Positions 42,456 through 55,279 of a stretch of 64,000 nucleotides of DNA are shown piece after piece. The DNA lies in contig CM028379.1 of NCBI GenBank assembly GCA_013146195.2, positions 155,402,437-155,466,436 of the forward strand, read 5' to 3'. Position numbers and translations under genes: made by a program. Numbering within the stretch: the first letter of the stretch is position 1; the number at the start of each line of letters is the position of its first letter. The stretch comes from Codonopsis lanceolata (lineage: Eukaryota > Streptophyta > Magnoliopsida > Asterales > Campanulaceae). The notes under the pieces were generated by a model. That model was given only the letters and a program-made list of their open reading frames with translations. It searched no databases and had not been told where the DNA came from.

Positions 42456-44428
42456 CACATATTACATTTTCAACGAAATCCGTTAGACTTAAATTTAAAG
42501 TTATGGGGAAAATATACAAATAGAAATTATAAGGGCATATAGAAAAATAGTGAAAGTTACTAGCGTGTAAATGTAATTAACTCATAATTATTTTTCTATT
42601 AAATAAAAAACCCTCTTTCATTACCCTTTATTATTTTTACTATTTTTTTCCCATACTCCGTATCACTTTGTTCGATTTATGCAGCTTTTCTATGAATCGA
42701 GAATAAGTATTATTCTTTCCATAAAATATACTACTCCCGTTGAAATATAGCTTAAGTAATTGAAAATAATTTTAGCTTCGTACAAACACATCTAATTATT
42801 TTATCAAACAAATATAAAATAAATTAGCTTTAAGAATATTAAGTAACATTTTACATAGAAACAAGGAAGGAAAAAATAGCTACTTTTTTTATTTAAAAAG
42901 TGAAGTATAAGTAATTTGAAAATTATATTTCAAAATTACTTAAGGGTATTTGGGTGATAACATAAGCTAAATTGAAATAGTTGGCACGAAAAGCATGTCC
43001 ATTTTAATAATAAAAAAGGTTCCTAATTGTGCATCACTTTTCAAAAGTCAGCAATTTACATAACTAAAATTACTAAAAATCAGCAAGGGAGTATAATTTT
43101 TGTTATGTAATTTTATCTCGAGATTATTCAAGTGAGATCGAAAATTGTAAAGGAGTCATTTACGAGACATAATTTTCTATGATGAACTCACAAAACCCCC
43201 TTCAACTATATATGTATGGGAAGAGAAAAACAATTAAACTATTAAGTCGTAAGTCTCAACTTTAAGTCCTCTTATAATTATCAGATACTCCATCATAAGT
43301 TTTACTAGCGTATCCAACATAAGTTCTAACAGAAAAAAGGAAGTCACAAATATCCATCAATTTATGTTACCTCAGCAGCAAATAAGGCTGACATTAATCA
43401 GAAACCTTACTTTCCTCTCTTCATACGCCTAAGTGCCTAACTTAACCCTCTCCCAAACAGAAAACAAATATGTTAGGTTTATAACTACTTACAATTATTT
43501 GATGCAGCGAAATAATTTAAAGGACTTCTTACTACGAGAAATTTCTATCAAAAAAGTCTATGACGACTTAAGGTTCTCAAGCACGAAGTAAGGAGAATAA
43601 GAAAAGTCAATTAATTATCAAAATTGTCTTATCAAATGTTTAAGAGGGTATTTATATGTCTTAAAACAATCCAAACCCTAAAATGAATAAATAAACAAAA
43701 TTGACGAAAAACTTCCAAAGCTCGTAACAATACTTAAACAATATTTTTTGGCTTAAAACAAACTTGTCATGGGTTACACCCGATGTATCTTATAGATCTT
43801 GTCGAAAGTTTCGATTTGTTATGCGGCGGATCACATAATTTAGGAATGTGTCCGTTACGTGTTCTATATCACTATTGCTACAACTAAGTTTTGTTGAAAA
43901 TCATATGTGTTTTGGTAAAATACAGCTTCATCCTTCATTAAAATTTAGTTGTTATAATAATTGTAAATCTAACATTATTGTAAGTTGGCACAACTTAAAC
44001 GTATACCATTTTTCAATTAATATATATAGGTGTGGTAACATGAAGAAGTGTCGTCCACCCAAGTTAATAAATTCAGATAGTCCAAGGAATTTTTTTGAAG
44101 TTTACCCGATTTACTATAAGTAGGTGTCCAACTTGTGTGTATGAATGAACATGTTAGCCAATTAAGTGGTAATGCTTAATGGCCTCATGGTAGGATGTGC
44201 CGTAGAAAATTATCGAGGACATATACATTTATTTTTATCATTGAGCGTAAATGACATAAACCAACGAGTGTCTTTAGGAAATATCTTAACCATCTACCAA
44301 AGGTAATCATTGTCTCTTGAAAACTATCTTCATGTGATTGAAAATGGTACTCCGTAGCTATTAAAAGGGGGATTGTCTAGTTAAAATAGATGTTTAAGAT
44401 ATGTTTTTACCCCGACACTATATGAATT
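42456..44428. other. Intergenic DNA, no gene recognised
   Basis: AT-rich sequence without repeats or domain-bearing frames. Confidence 0.55.
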
Positions 44429-45176
44429 TGAAAGATCAATAGTATCTAGGATTCAAAAAATCAGTTTGTGATACATCTGGATCCAGAGGTACATCGATCA
44501 GAAAATCAAATATGTAAACATCGGAAGTTTTAGGCTTATTAAATCAGTAATAAAACAGATATTTATCAAACAATCTACAAGCTATGCTTGTAGATCTAGC
44601 CTCATAATAAAAAAAAAATTCATTTAAAGATTTATAAGTTTCTTAAACACAAATATGAAATCACCAAAATATCAAATCTCTTACAAGACAATAAGTCTAG
44701 AGAGGAAAAACCCACAAACAAGAGTATAGAAAACGTGGGATTAAAAAACAAGCTTCCTAGAAACTAGGAATGCAAACAGGCAGAACATCGATATAGCTTC
44801 AAAGCTGCATCCAACCTTCAATAGCAGTTCTCCGTGTGTATATCTGTATGTTTCTACTTTCTAGATGTCTCAACACCCTTGTATGTTTGCCCAAAATCTT
44901 TATATATATATATGTGTGCTTGAACAAGAGTCCTACACAAATAGGAAAGCACAACAACTCCAAAAAGACAAAGGATTAGGAAATACATTAGTTTCCAAAA
45001 ACTACTTTCCTAATTTAAGTCAAACAATCTAACAAAATATTTGTCAATTCAATTAAGGACGCTTTATAGCTTTTAGAAGTGTTTTACATATGGTAATATC
45101 TTACCATTGCTTTAGGACCAAGAAATGGAACATCAAATAATTAAATAAAATAAGAGGTTCCTATTTTACCCTTAAA
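44429..45176 (-). repeat. SIRE-like 3' LTR (748 bp)
   Basis: On plus TGAAAGATCAATAG to CCCTTAAA (the partner ends CCCTTACA). The purine tract on minus (ATGGAGGAGATT) adjoins it at about 45177-45190. Confidence 0.88.
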
Positions 45177-45464
45177 ATCTCCTCCATTGATGAACATTTC
45201 TGGTCAAATCATATAACAAGTGTAGCTCAACACTGATCAATCAAGACAATACTTAACTAACCTGCATCGGTTAAAAAATTACATATCTCCCCCTGAGATT
45301 ATGCATAATACTAAGGAAATTAATCACCAAATAAATTCAGAATACCATGTAACAATTAACATGTGATTTTTCAAAAAACAAAAAACAAAAATTTGTTCAC
45401 AAAACAAACTAGCAAAAAGCAATTTAAACAAATAACAATTGTTTGACCAAAACAAATAGATGAA

Positions 45465-47519
45465 TCACACAGAATCAGATTCATCATCTTCAGTTTCAGT
45501 ATCACCAACAATAGCATCATCTTCTTTGTCCTCGTCACTGTCTTCAGATTCGGATTCAGCAGCAGTACTTGTCTTTTCTCCCCCTATTTGACTTGAATTG
45601 GTAGCAGGAGCATGGTGGATGGTAAGCCAAGTTGTGAGCTGAGATTCCGGATTCTGTAGGTATGTAATATGAGATTTGACTTGGACAAGCTGATTGTTGA
45701 TAAAGGAAACAGCTATAGAGGCAATTTTTCTAGATGACAGATCAGGAAGTTCTAAGGGGCCTGATGTAGCTTGTGATACAGCTACATTGGTCACAACAGT
45801 GGCAGATTCTAGAATTGTTGGAAGCACTTCTTGAAGAGGAGCAGATTTAGTGTATGTGGTGAATGGATAGACAAAAGGAAGGTTCCTAATCCTATCACCC
45901 TTCAACAGTTTTGAAGAAATGGGAAGAGGACAGGGGTGAGCCTTTAATTTTTCATAGGTTCAATTCCCTGAGCAATCAACAAACTGTATACGAGGGACGG
46001 AAAAGGAAGGGCTCTCTTGTCATCTTCTGTTTCAGCCAAGTAGAGACAACCTTTCTGAATACCTAGTCCCCAAAATTAAAAAGTAGACCTAAGCCTATTT
46101 GATACATTAATTTGGCATGTTATTCAGTCACAGAGTTGGCATTAGAAGTGGGTGCCTAGTTTGCACAACATATTTTATGCATAACAGCATAAAAGGAGGT
46201 CAATTTGGCAGTACTGACATTGGATTTCTTTCCTGGACAGTCTTTGATTAGTCCACCACTCAACTCTTTGACACACATGTTCAAATCAGACATAAAACCT
46301 GTCACAACTATATTTGGTGTCCCACAAGGCCTATTGATTAGAGAAGAAGAAAAATCTACCATTTTGTTTCTAACAAAAACTTTCTCAAATAAGGGATCAC
46401 CAACATATGTCATCTTCTTCTCTAAATTGGCATAGAACTTCATTACCATCTTCTTAACTTAGGGGGCAGCAGATGTGAGAGTGGGTAAGTGATTTCTATC
46501 ATTAATATAATGAACAAGGTTTTGGGCAGTTAGGTGTACCATATGAATAATTCTTTCCTCAACAACTCATCTTCCTAAATTATATCTAAGGGAGGCAGCA
46601 AAAGTAAGGAACGTGGAAGAAAAAGGGTTAGCTACTTCCAGTTCAGTGGATGTACCACTAGATGCAGCTTCACCAACGGCTACATTAGACAGAAAGATAG
46701 TCTTGCTTTTGAGAATTTTTGCAGGAGCTTCATCGCTTTCTTCCGAGGCATCTTTCTCCTCAAAATTCTTGTCTGAGCAGTCATCAAACTCAGATGAGCT
46801 GGTGGTAGGAATAGGGCTAGGCCTTGGAGAAGGAGACCTTGTGTTATTCTTCAAATTGGCCATGAATTCAGACAAATTCTCTGCTCATCAGAGAATTCAA
46901 TATCAGTTTCTTCTGTAGGAACAGAAGGAGATCCCTCATTTTGCGTTTGACTGGGAGAGACATTCTGAAACACAGCCTTTGGTGAATAAATTGGGTAGTC
47001 CTCTTCTTCAGGAACTTCACAAGCAACATCCAAGGGTGATGCTGCAACATGATTGCTTTCTACTTGATGAGAAGGGACATGAGGAGCCACCACAAAATGG
47101 GAACCAGAAGGTTCAAAGTCCACATCATCACTATCATTCAAGGTTTGGACTTCTTTTGTAAATTTCCCTGGAGTGATTTTGAACTTCTTTACCATGGCAA
47201 CATTAGTAGCAGTAGGGTTCTTATAATTAGTTGAAATTCCTCTCAGCCTCTTTGACTTTCTAACAGAGGGGTTTCCAATTTGGGGAAAATTGGTCAGATC
47301 CCAATGATTATCAACATCAATGATATTGTCTTCGTCACCAGGAAGAATAGTGGACAGTGGTTCAGGAAGTGGCTCAGCAACAACAATGTCGGTGGGAAAT
47401 GAGGGGTCATCCACTGAGATTTCGACCAACGAAGCTTTGGATGAAGTCGCATTGAGAGCTTCATCGGACAAAGTGGTTGCATGTTTGGAGTTTGAGGGAC
47501 TGGAAGGGTTAGATTCCAT
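45465..47519 (-). pseudogene. Extra ORF downstream of pol, 'putative plant transposon protein'-like
   Basis: It starts at MESNPSSPSNSKHATTLSDE (47519). The first 220 residues are acidic and Ser/Pro-rich, including VRKSKRLRGIS, a basic patch. After a shift near 46875 it holds MKFYANLEKKMTYVG..VFVRNKMVDFSSSLIN, then TSFYAVMHKICCAN, APTSNANSV and LFNFGD. These words match the 'putative plant transposon protein' family (FYANL, RGK-V-DFS--IN, NW-PT-N, FNFG) as I know it. A long acidic tail (SESEDSDEDKEDD) ends at 45465. Stops lie near 46155 and 46100. The position corresponds to the env-like ORF of SIRE elements, but no membrane segment is visible. Function unknown. Confidence 0.7.
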
Positions 47520-48789
47520 TTGAGATGAGTTTAGGGTTTGTAGAGAGATGAAGAGAAGAAAAAGGTATGAGATCTACAGAAAATTTGGGAGAAATTGTTG
47601 AGGAGAAAAATCCGTGAGTGAGAGAGCCTTAATGTCTTCAACCTGAAAATAAAAAACCTTCAACCAACTAAAATTTCGAAAATTAGCCGTTAGAGGATAA
47701 TGTTCTGGAATGTGAAGAGGTTAATTCTAATTAAGTTGAATTTGATTTTTGAAAAGAGGTTGTTTTGACTAAATCCAACACACAAGTCTACATCGCATGT
47801 AATTAGGGCATGAGGGCAGATGTAGTTAGACTTGGAAAATATTGAATGTGGGGCAAAATTTATTTCTTAAAAAAATTAGGATACCTCAAATAAATTTAAG
47901 ATTTTTTGACAACACAATACAAGCAATACTTAGCAGCCCATATCATAATTCAATGTCTCTTAACACCCCCCCACAAAGATTATATAACCACTCAAAATTT
48001 TTCAACATGAAATTTTTTAGTAATTAATTTACATATTTGATTTTAAGACAAGATTTCAATAGGCTGATACTTTATCAAACAATGCATGTTCGAAAAATAT
48101 GCCTAAAATATGATGTAGGCAGTCTATCAAATAATGCAATCACACGCATGGGAAAATTTATCAGATCAGTCGGATGTAGTTCCTCATGCAGGTGCATTGG
48201 GAGATACATTCGCCAAAAATGTGATTTTATGTGCAGATTTGCATCTTTTGTTTTCCCAATCATACTCCTCTCCCACAAATTCCATAGGTAATTTATTTCC
48301 CTAGGAGTATAGATTTATTTTATTTCAAGCACATACAACCATGCCATTTGGAACATTTCTCACTATTTACCAAGGGAAGTCATTTTGCACATGATCAACC
48401 CATGAAAGCCAATGATTCATAGTACCAAGAGAGAATGACAACCAACCTTGTTCATAGGTAGTTCTTTTCATTTAGGTAACTCTTTTCATTTAGGTAGCTT
48501 TCACACTTTTCCAAGGGTATCCATTTTTCTCAAGATCAATCTATGAGAACCAAAGTTCCATAGTACCAAGATAAGATTCTACAACCCTTGTACTTTAAGG
48601 TAGTTCTTTCCTTTGTGGACTTTAAAATTTTCTTTTTGAACTGGGAGAGAGAGTGGGAGTTATAAACCAAGACCACAACTGAATTTGAATGTAATTCCCA
48701 AGCAACAATACAAGGCACGTACATGTGAGACAATTGATCTAGAGTGCCCCCTAAATACAAAATAAAAGGATGCTTTTTTTAATATTTTT
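47520..48789. other. SIRE-like spacer between RNase H and the extra ORF
   Basis: About 1.2 kb without a supported reading frame. It may hold the splice or promoter signals of the extra ORF; none is identifiable by eye. Confidence 0.5.
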
Positions 48790-51545
48790 TAAAAAATAAC
48801 AAGTGTAAGATCACATGACACACATACCAAGAGATTTCCTAAGATTAATAAATCTCTCAAAATCTAGACTCTTCGTAAATATATCAGCCAATTGATTTTC
48901 TGTCCCAACATATTATATGCAAACAATACATTGTTCAACCAAGTCTCTAATAAAGTGGTGTCGTATATCAATGTGTTTTGTCCTAGAGTGTTGAACTCAT
49001 TTTTTTGCTATAATGATTGCACTAGTGTTATCACAATACATGGTTAACACATCATTGTGTAGGCCATAGTCATTGATCATCTGATTCATCTATAAAAGTT
49101 GTGTGCACCCATTTCCTGCTGCAATGTATTCAGATTCAGCAGTAGAAAAGGGAACACAATTTTGTTTTTTACTAAACCAAGAAATCAATCTATTTCTCAA
49201 ATAGAAACACCCACTAGATGTACTTCCCATGTCATCTACATTACATGTCCAATCAGCATCACTAAAACCAACAAGATTTGTATTAGTATGTTTTGTGTAC
49301 CACAAACCCATAGAAGTAGTATCCTCAACATACCTAATTATACGTTTGACAACTTTCAAATGAGAGACTTTTGGGTTTGCTCGATATCTAGCACACAAGC
49401 ATACACTATACATGATATCTAGATGTGTGGCAGTCAAATACAACAAGCATCCTATCATGCTTCTATATAATATATGGTCAACACTCTTAGAATTCTCTTC
49501 TTTGCATAGTTTGTTGGATGTGCCCATAGGGGTTTTCTTTTTCTTTCCATTATCAAGACTGAATTTTTCACCAAGTTAATAGCATACTTGGCTTTAGAGA
49601 TGAACATCCCTTCATGCATTTGTTTCACTTGAATACCAAGAAAAAAAGTTAATTCTCCTACCATGCTCATTTCAAATGATAATGTCATGCAATTCACAAA
49701 TTCTTATTCGAAGGACTTAGAAGAGGATTCAAATACAATGTCATCAACATAGATTTGTGCAATCAAAATGTGTTTGCATTTTCTTTGAATAAAAAGTGTT
49801 TTGTTCACTTCACCCCTCTTAAAACCACTTTTTAAAAGATGGTTTGTAAGTCTTCCATATCAAGCTCTAGGAGCTTGTTTAAGACTATACAAGACATTTT
49901 TAAATTTAAAAACATGATTTGGTTTATGGGGGTCCTCAAAACCTTTTAGTTGTTCTACAAAAACTTCTTCTTAAAAAATGACATTCAAAAATGCACTCTT
50001 CACATCCATTTGTTGAAGAGTAATATCTAGAAAGCATGCAATAGTAAGAAGAAGACATATGGACTCAATGCGGGCCACATGTACAAAAGTTTCATCAAAA
50101 TCCACTCCCTCAATCTGTGTGTACCCTTGAGCCACAAGTCTTGCTTTATTTCTAATTATCTCTCTCACCTCATTCCATTTGTTTTTGAAAATCCATTTAG
50201 TTCTAATAACATTCACGGAGGTGGGTTTAGGTACATGAAATCAAACATCATTTTTTGCAAATTGATCAAGCTGACCTTTTTACATAGAATTGATCCAACA
50301 TTCATCTTTTAAGGCTTCATTCACATTCTTTGGTTCAATAGAAGACATATAGCATGATGTATGAAAATCTTCACATTCAAAAGAGAATAAGCAAGTTAAT
50401 TTCCTATAGTCAACCTTACCTTTCTTCCTAGTATACATACCATCATGTACATTACCTATCACTTGAGAAGAAGGATGAACTTTCTAAATATGGCAGGGAA
50501 TATCTTGCCTACGATCAGTCACACTAGACTGTGTTTCTGGTTCTTCAGTTTCTGTTTTAGCATCCACATAATTTTTGACCAATGCTGCTACATCACAAGC
50601 TGCATCGGAAGCTGTATCTAGATTTACTGAATTTTCAGAACTTGCAGCAACTGTATTTTCTGGAACTGGAACAGTATTTGAATGTCCAGCAGCTGTAGAA
50701 TTTGAAACTTGCGCGCAAAGATCACCAAAATCTAGCAAACCTGAAATATCATCCTCAATAGTTTTGTGGCCAAGATCTGTTAAGTTCTCAAAAACAATAT
50801 ACATAGACTCCATAATAGTCTTTGTTCTAAGATTAAATACCCTATAAGCACAACTATTAATGGAGTATCCCAAGAAAACACACTTGTCACTTTTTGAATT
50901 AAATTTTGAAAGATGATCCCTATCATTAAATAAATAGTACACACACACCTAATGACACTAAAATATTTTAAGGTAGGTTTCTTTCCTAGTAAAATTTCAT
51001 AGGGTGTCATGGTGCTACCTAGTCTCAAGCAAACCTTATTTCCAATATGACAAGTTGTGTTTAAGGCTTCTGCTCAAAATCTTTTTGACAAATTTTTTGA
51101 ACTTAACATTACCCTAGCCATTTCTTATAGTGTTCGATTCTTTCTCTCTGTCACTTCATTTCGTTGTGGAGTTTTAGGAGCTGAAAACTCATGAGTTATG
51201 CCATTAGAATCACAATGGTTAGAAAATGAGGAATTTTCATATTTCGTGACACGATCTGATCTAATTCTCATGAGCTTTATATCATACAAGTTCATCATAC
51301 GAGTATACCATATTTTGAAAGCCTCAAAAGTGTCTAATTTTTCTTTTAAGAAAATAACCTAAGTATATCTAGAGAAGTCATCAACACACACAAAGGTATA
51401 ATTTTTCTTACCTAGACTTTCTACCTCAATGGGATCCATGAGATCAGTGGATCATCTCAAGATATCTAGATGTGGAACAATGAGGAGTGGGAGGGTGAGA
51501 TACCTTAGTTTGCTTACCCTTTTGACATTGTTCAAACACTTTTGT
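48790..51545 (-). pseudogene. SIRE-like pol: integrase, reverse transcriptase, RNase H
   Basis: Integrase lies at 51545-50990 (first Asp lost in a stop-rich stretch, second in the RIRSD word, Glu region QRNEVTERKNRT), then the GKKP and FLGYSINSCAYRVFNLRT linker (50484-51028). RT: KWIFKNKWNE, KARLVAQGYTQIEGVDFDET, QQMDVKSAFLN (49971-50216), then YVDDIVF (near 49755). RNase H: FSDADWTCNVDDMGSTSSGC, SWFSKKQNCVPFSTAESEYI (49090-49320), then CDNTSAI and RTKHIDIRHHFIRD (about 48940-49050). More than ten stops and shifts are present. Confidence 0.88.
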
Positions 51546-51560
51546 GGAGTTCTTATTCAC

Positions 51561-51565
51561 ACTAG
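51561..51565. repeat. TSD of the solo LTR
   Basis: ACTAG here and at 53491-53495. Confidence 0.9.
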
Positions 51566-53490
51566 TGTAGGCACCCCAATTGCGTACCCCTGGTATGTAA
51601 CATGACATACGATATCAAGACCTATTAAAACTTAACAAATGTCAAGTTACGTGGTTTAAAAATACAAAAGGAAAGGTAGGATGCGTAAAACAGTGAAATG
51701 CAGGGGCAAAAGTGTCAAAAATCAAGCTAAAAAAGGATCCAGGCGCCACCACCAAGTCAACCTGTCGCGGCGCCCAGACCCTATGGGGTCGGTGCCCAAA
51801 GGCCTATAATGCACTCTGTTTTGACATTTTTGTACAAGCACTCAAGCGCGTGGTACAAGCTGATAAAGCATAGAGAAAAAATTTTAAAGACGGCGAGGTC
51901 CCTTTTTCAGCCTATAAATAGAGGGCTTCGACTTTAGAATTAAGAGCCGAGAAATCACTCACCCATAACGCACAGCATTTATTTTACGCAGTGAGAGCGA
52001 TCGTGAGAAAGAGAGAGTTCCCTTCTCCTATAAGCCTCAAAGCTCTGCCAAATCTCCTCCAAACTCAAATCCAACCGGTCAAAATGAACCTTGGCCTTCC
52101 AGCTAGGATTCCACCCTATTTCCCCAGTCCAAAAATCCCAAAAAGAGCAGTTGCTCTGCCTGAATCCAGAGGCCAGAAGCAAGCAGTTGCTCTGCCCGAT
52201 TTCCGCCATCAGCAATCAAACAACAGCAAAAACACAAGCATTTGCTCCGCTCGTTTTAGGGTGCCTGGAAGCAACTTTCGGAAGCAGTTATTATGCCCGA
52301 ATCGCAACAGCAGCAAAAGACTCCTTCTCCCGGAAGGACAGAGTGAGCACACCCTACGCTCTTAAAGGTAAGCATTTAATAGATTTCTATATAAAAATGC
52401 TATTTTCATCCGGCCCTATGTAAAAATATAAGCAGTTGTGCTGCCCAGATTTCTATAGAAAATAACAATAAAAAGAGCCATTATTATGACCAAATATTTT
52501 TAAATGTATTTGTAATTACTGGAAGGAGGTGACTGCAAGTCTGTAAATAATGTAGATACAGATATATCTGCTTTTAATGCTTTATTTCATTTGCTAGATA
52601 AATATAATAAAAGCATATTTTAGCCAAAAACCATTTTTGAGACCGAAAGGGTGAGTTGGGTGCCTAACACCTTCCCACCTCGTAACTTAGCCTCCGAACC
52701 CATTTTTACAAACTCTGGTTATTTTTGGTTTATTTCTCCTTAAAATAAAGATGGCGACTATGTTATAACATTTTGGATCACAGTGAGGCCCGCAATATCA
52801 TTTTTTTGCACTTTCCCGTTTTCGCCTAAACAAGGGACGATGTGAAAATGAAAATGGTGATGCATTTTATGTATCTTGTTTTTCCCTAAACAAGGGAGGA
52901 TGAGATACGGGGAAGCCCAATGCACCAGTAGCGATCCAAAATAAGCCTAAGGTCATGGTGAGGCTCACAACGTCTTTTTTTTGCACTTTCTCGTTTTCCC
53001 CTAAACAAAGGAACGATGGGAATGAAAAAGGGTGATGTATTTTCTGTATCTTGTTTTCCCTTAAACAAGGGAGGGTGAGATACGGAGAAATCCAAAGCAC
53101 TCATAATGACCTACGACAATTTTCAAAAAGTCCACAGTGAGGTAGGGCATGTTCCCACGCGCCTTCGAAACATCCTTTTTTTGCACTTTTCCGTTTTCCC
53201 CTAAACAAGGGAAGATGTGACTAGAAAGGGTGATGCGTTTTCTGTATCTTATTTTCCCCTAAAAAAGGGAGGGTGAGATACGGAAAAATCCAAAGCTGTC
53301 ATAATGGACCAAAGCTCACTCGGTGACCAAGGCGTATTCAACGCGCTTTTTGACAACACTCTTTCTGCACTTTTAATTTCGTCTTCCCCTAAACAAGAGA
53401 TGATGGAATGAAAAGCATGATGTCCTTCCGCATGCCGCGCTTCACTAAAAAAAGGCGCGCGGGGTCCGGGAGCGATCCAGGGCACCCACA
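51566..53490 (+). mobile_element. Solo LTR of the TR-GAG gypsy family, U5 end expanded
   Basis: TGTAGGCACCCCAATTGC to GGCACCCACA, with perfect 5-bp TSD ACTAG. It is collinear with 16015-17417 but 1925 bp long. The extra length comes from about four tandem copies of the terminal unit (starts near 52783, 52960, 53132 and 53318), each with two CCCTAAACAAGGGA-like words. No internal sequence is present, so it arose by LTR-LTR recombination inside the SIRE-like element. Confidence 0.93.
52783..53490 (+). repeat. Approx. 175-bp tandem repeat in the solo LTR
   Basis: Units start GTGAGG and contain TTTTTTGCACTTT, TTTTCCCCTAAACAAGGGA, GTATCTTGTTTTCCC and GAGATACGG. A single unit is present in the full-length element LTRs. 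Confidence 0.9.
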
Positions 53491-53495
53491 ACTAG

Positions 53496-55127
53496 GTAAA
53501 CCTTTCACATCATCATGTTTCACAAGCTCATGAAGCTTACAAAAACTCATATGCCCTAACTTTTGATATCATAAATCTGTGACATCCATGCTAGCACTAC
53601 GACAAGTTTGTACATTATTGTACATATAACAATCATGTGATGATCTTGTTCCTGTCAATAAACACATGTTAGCTTGATCAAACACTTCACATGATTTTTT
53701 TATCAAATCTTACCTGAAGATCATCATCACACAGTTGGTTCATGCTTATGAGATTGGTCTTAAGTCCTTCAACATGATAGACATTTGTAAGCTTAGGTAG
53801 ATCATCTACATTTAAAGCGCCTCTACCAACTATCTTACCTTTAGCCCCCTTCCATAGGTCATAGATCCCATATTGATGGTCACATAATCTTTCAAGTTCT
53901 CAATAGAACCAGTCATATGCCATGAACATTCACTATCAAAGTACAAAGATCCAGCAATGTGAGATTTCAAATATGTGAATGTAACATTGCAACACTCTGA
54001 ATCATACCATTTTGTACCAGGAAATATATCGAATGGTTTACAATATTTAGAATTAACATTTTTATAACTCCCTTTGGGCACCCAAACTTTTCTAGAATTT
54101 TTTGACAGATGTAGCTTCGAATGCAGCTGCATCCGGTACTGGATCTGGTTACGGGCCAGATATGCTTGCCTAACTTCTTCAGCATAGTCTGTCGTTTTCA
54201 GGTAGCAGAAGGGCTGAATATGTCCAGGTTTATGACAGTAATGGCACACAAAGTTTCTCTTCCTAGTTTTAGGTTTTTCAAAGAATTGAGTTTTTGAAAA
54301 GTGTGTATAGACCGTTTTGGTTTAAAAGAGGATGAAGATGTACCTTCACCTTCCTTAACAAATGTTTTTGGCATGAAATCAAGCCCAGACTTATCATTAT
54401 TTCCAGTCTTCAACATATCATCAAGTTTGTGTTGACTGGAATTCCACTTTACCACGGTCTCATTTGTTTTGTTAAGTTCTTCTTTCAAAATTTCAAGCTC
54501 TACATCCTTCTTGGTAAGCAAACACTCCAGTCTAAAAATGCACTCTTTTTGATCTTCATTCACTTTTTTGAGTGTTTCGTTTGTCTTTCCAAATATCTTA
54601 ACTTGGCAAGCTCTCTTTTCCCAATCATTGTACAACTCTTTATAAGCTTCCATCAGTTCTGATTCTGATTCTGGAACATCTTCAGTGATAGAAGAATTAA
54701 GGCAAAGAACATCGTCCCAGCTTCTGTCCGGTGCATCTTCTGATGTAGCTGCGTTGGAAGCTGCATCACTCGAAAAACCTGCAAGATTAGTCTGAACATG
54801 TTGTATTGCTGTGAGAGTGATGAGATCACCTGCATCTTCATCATCACTATCACTCAGAGTAGCTGAAAAATTCAAACCCTTCTTTCTCAAAGTATTAGCA
54901 CATTGATTAGCATAATGACCAAACCCTTGACATTCCCTACACTGAATAAAATCAATATTCTTTCCACTATAAGTAGATTTTGTAGCAAAATGATTGGTAA
55001 AAGGTTTTTCAGGAGTTTGAAAAGAGTTTTATTTGAGAACAAACTTTTTTGGCTCAGGTTTAAAAAAGATTTTGGTGTTTGATGATGGAGTTCTATTTTG
55101 ACATTTGATTTTCAACATATTTTTGAA
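53496..55127 (-). pseudogene. SIRE-like gag and protease, 5' end deleted
   Basis: Reading from 55127: the first knuckle CRECQGFGHYANQCANTLRKK (about 54890-54955), an acidic region (SDSDDEDAGDL), a coiled-coil stretch (ECIFRLECLLTKKDVELEIL, 54470-54560), then after a shift the second knuckle CHYCHKPGHIQPFCYL (54195-54245). The protease region follows with YFDSECSWHMTG (53905-53945), where Gly of the usual DSG is replaced by Glu. The N-terminal part of Gag is missing at the junction with LTR sequence (55127/55128). Pre-integrase words (VDDLPKLTNVYHVEGLK) follow to the solo LTR edge. Confidence 0.87.
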
Positions 55128-55279
55128 CTTCCTAGAAACTAGGAATGCAAACAGGCTGAACAACGATGTAGCTTCAAAGCTGCATCCAATCTTCAGTAGT
55201 TGCTCTTTGAATCTGTGTGTATATATGTATGTTTTGGGATGTCTCAACCCCCTTGTGTGTCTGCCTGAAGTCTTTGTAT

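Noticed and set aside
43848..44123. Plus-strand frame of 91 codons
   Set aside because: AT-rich chance frame with no family resemblance.
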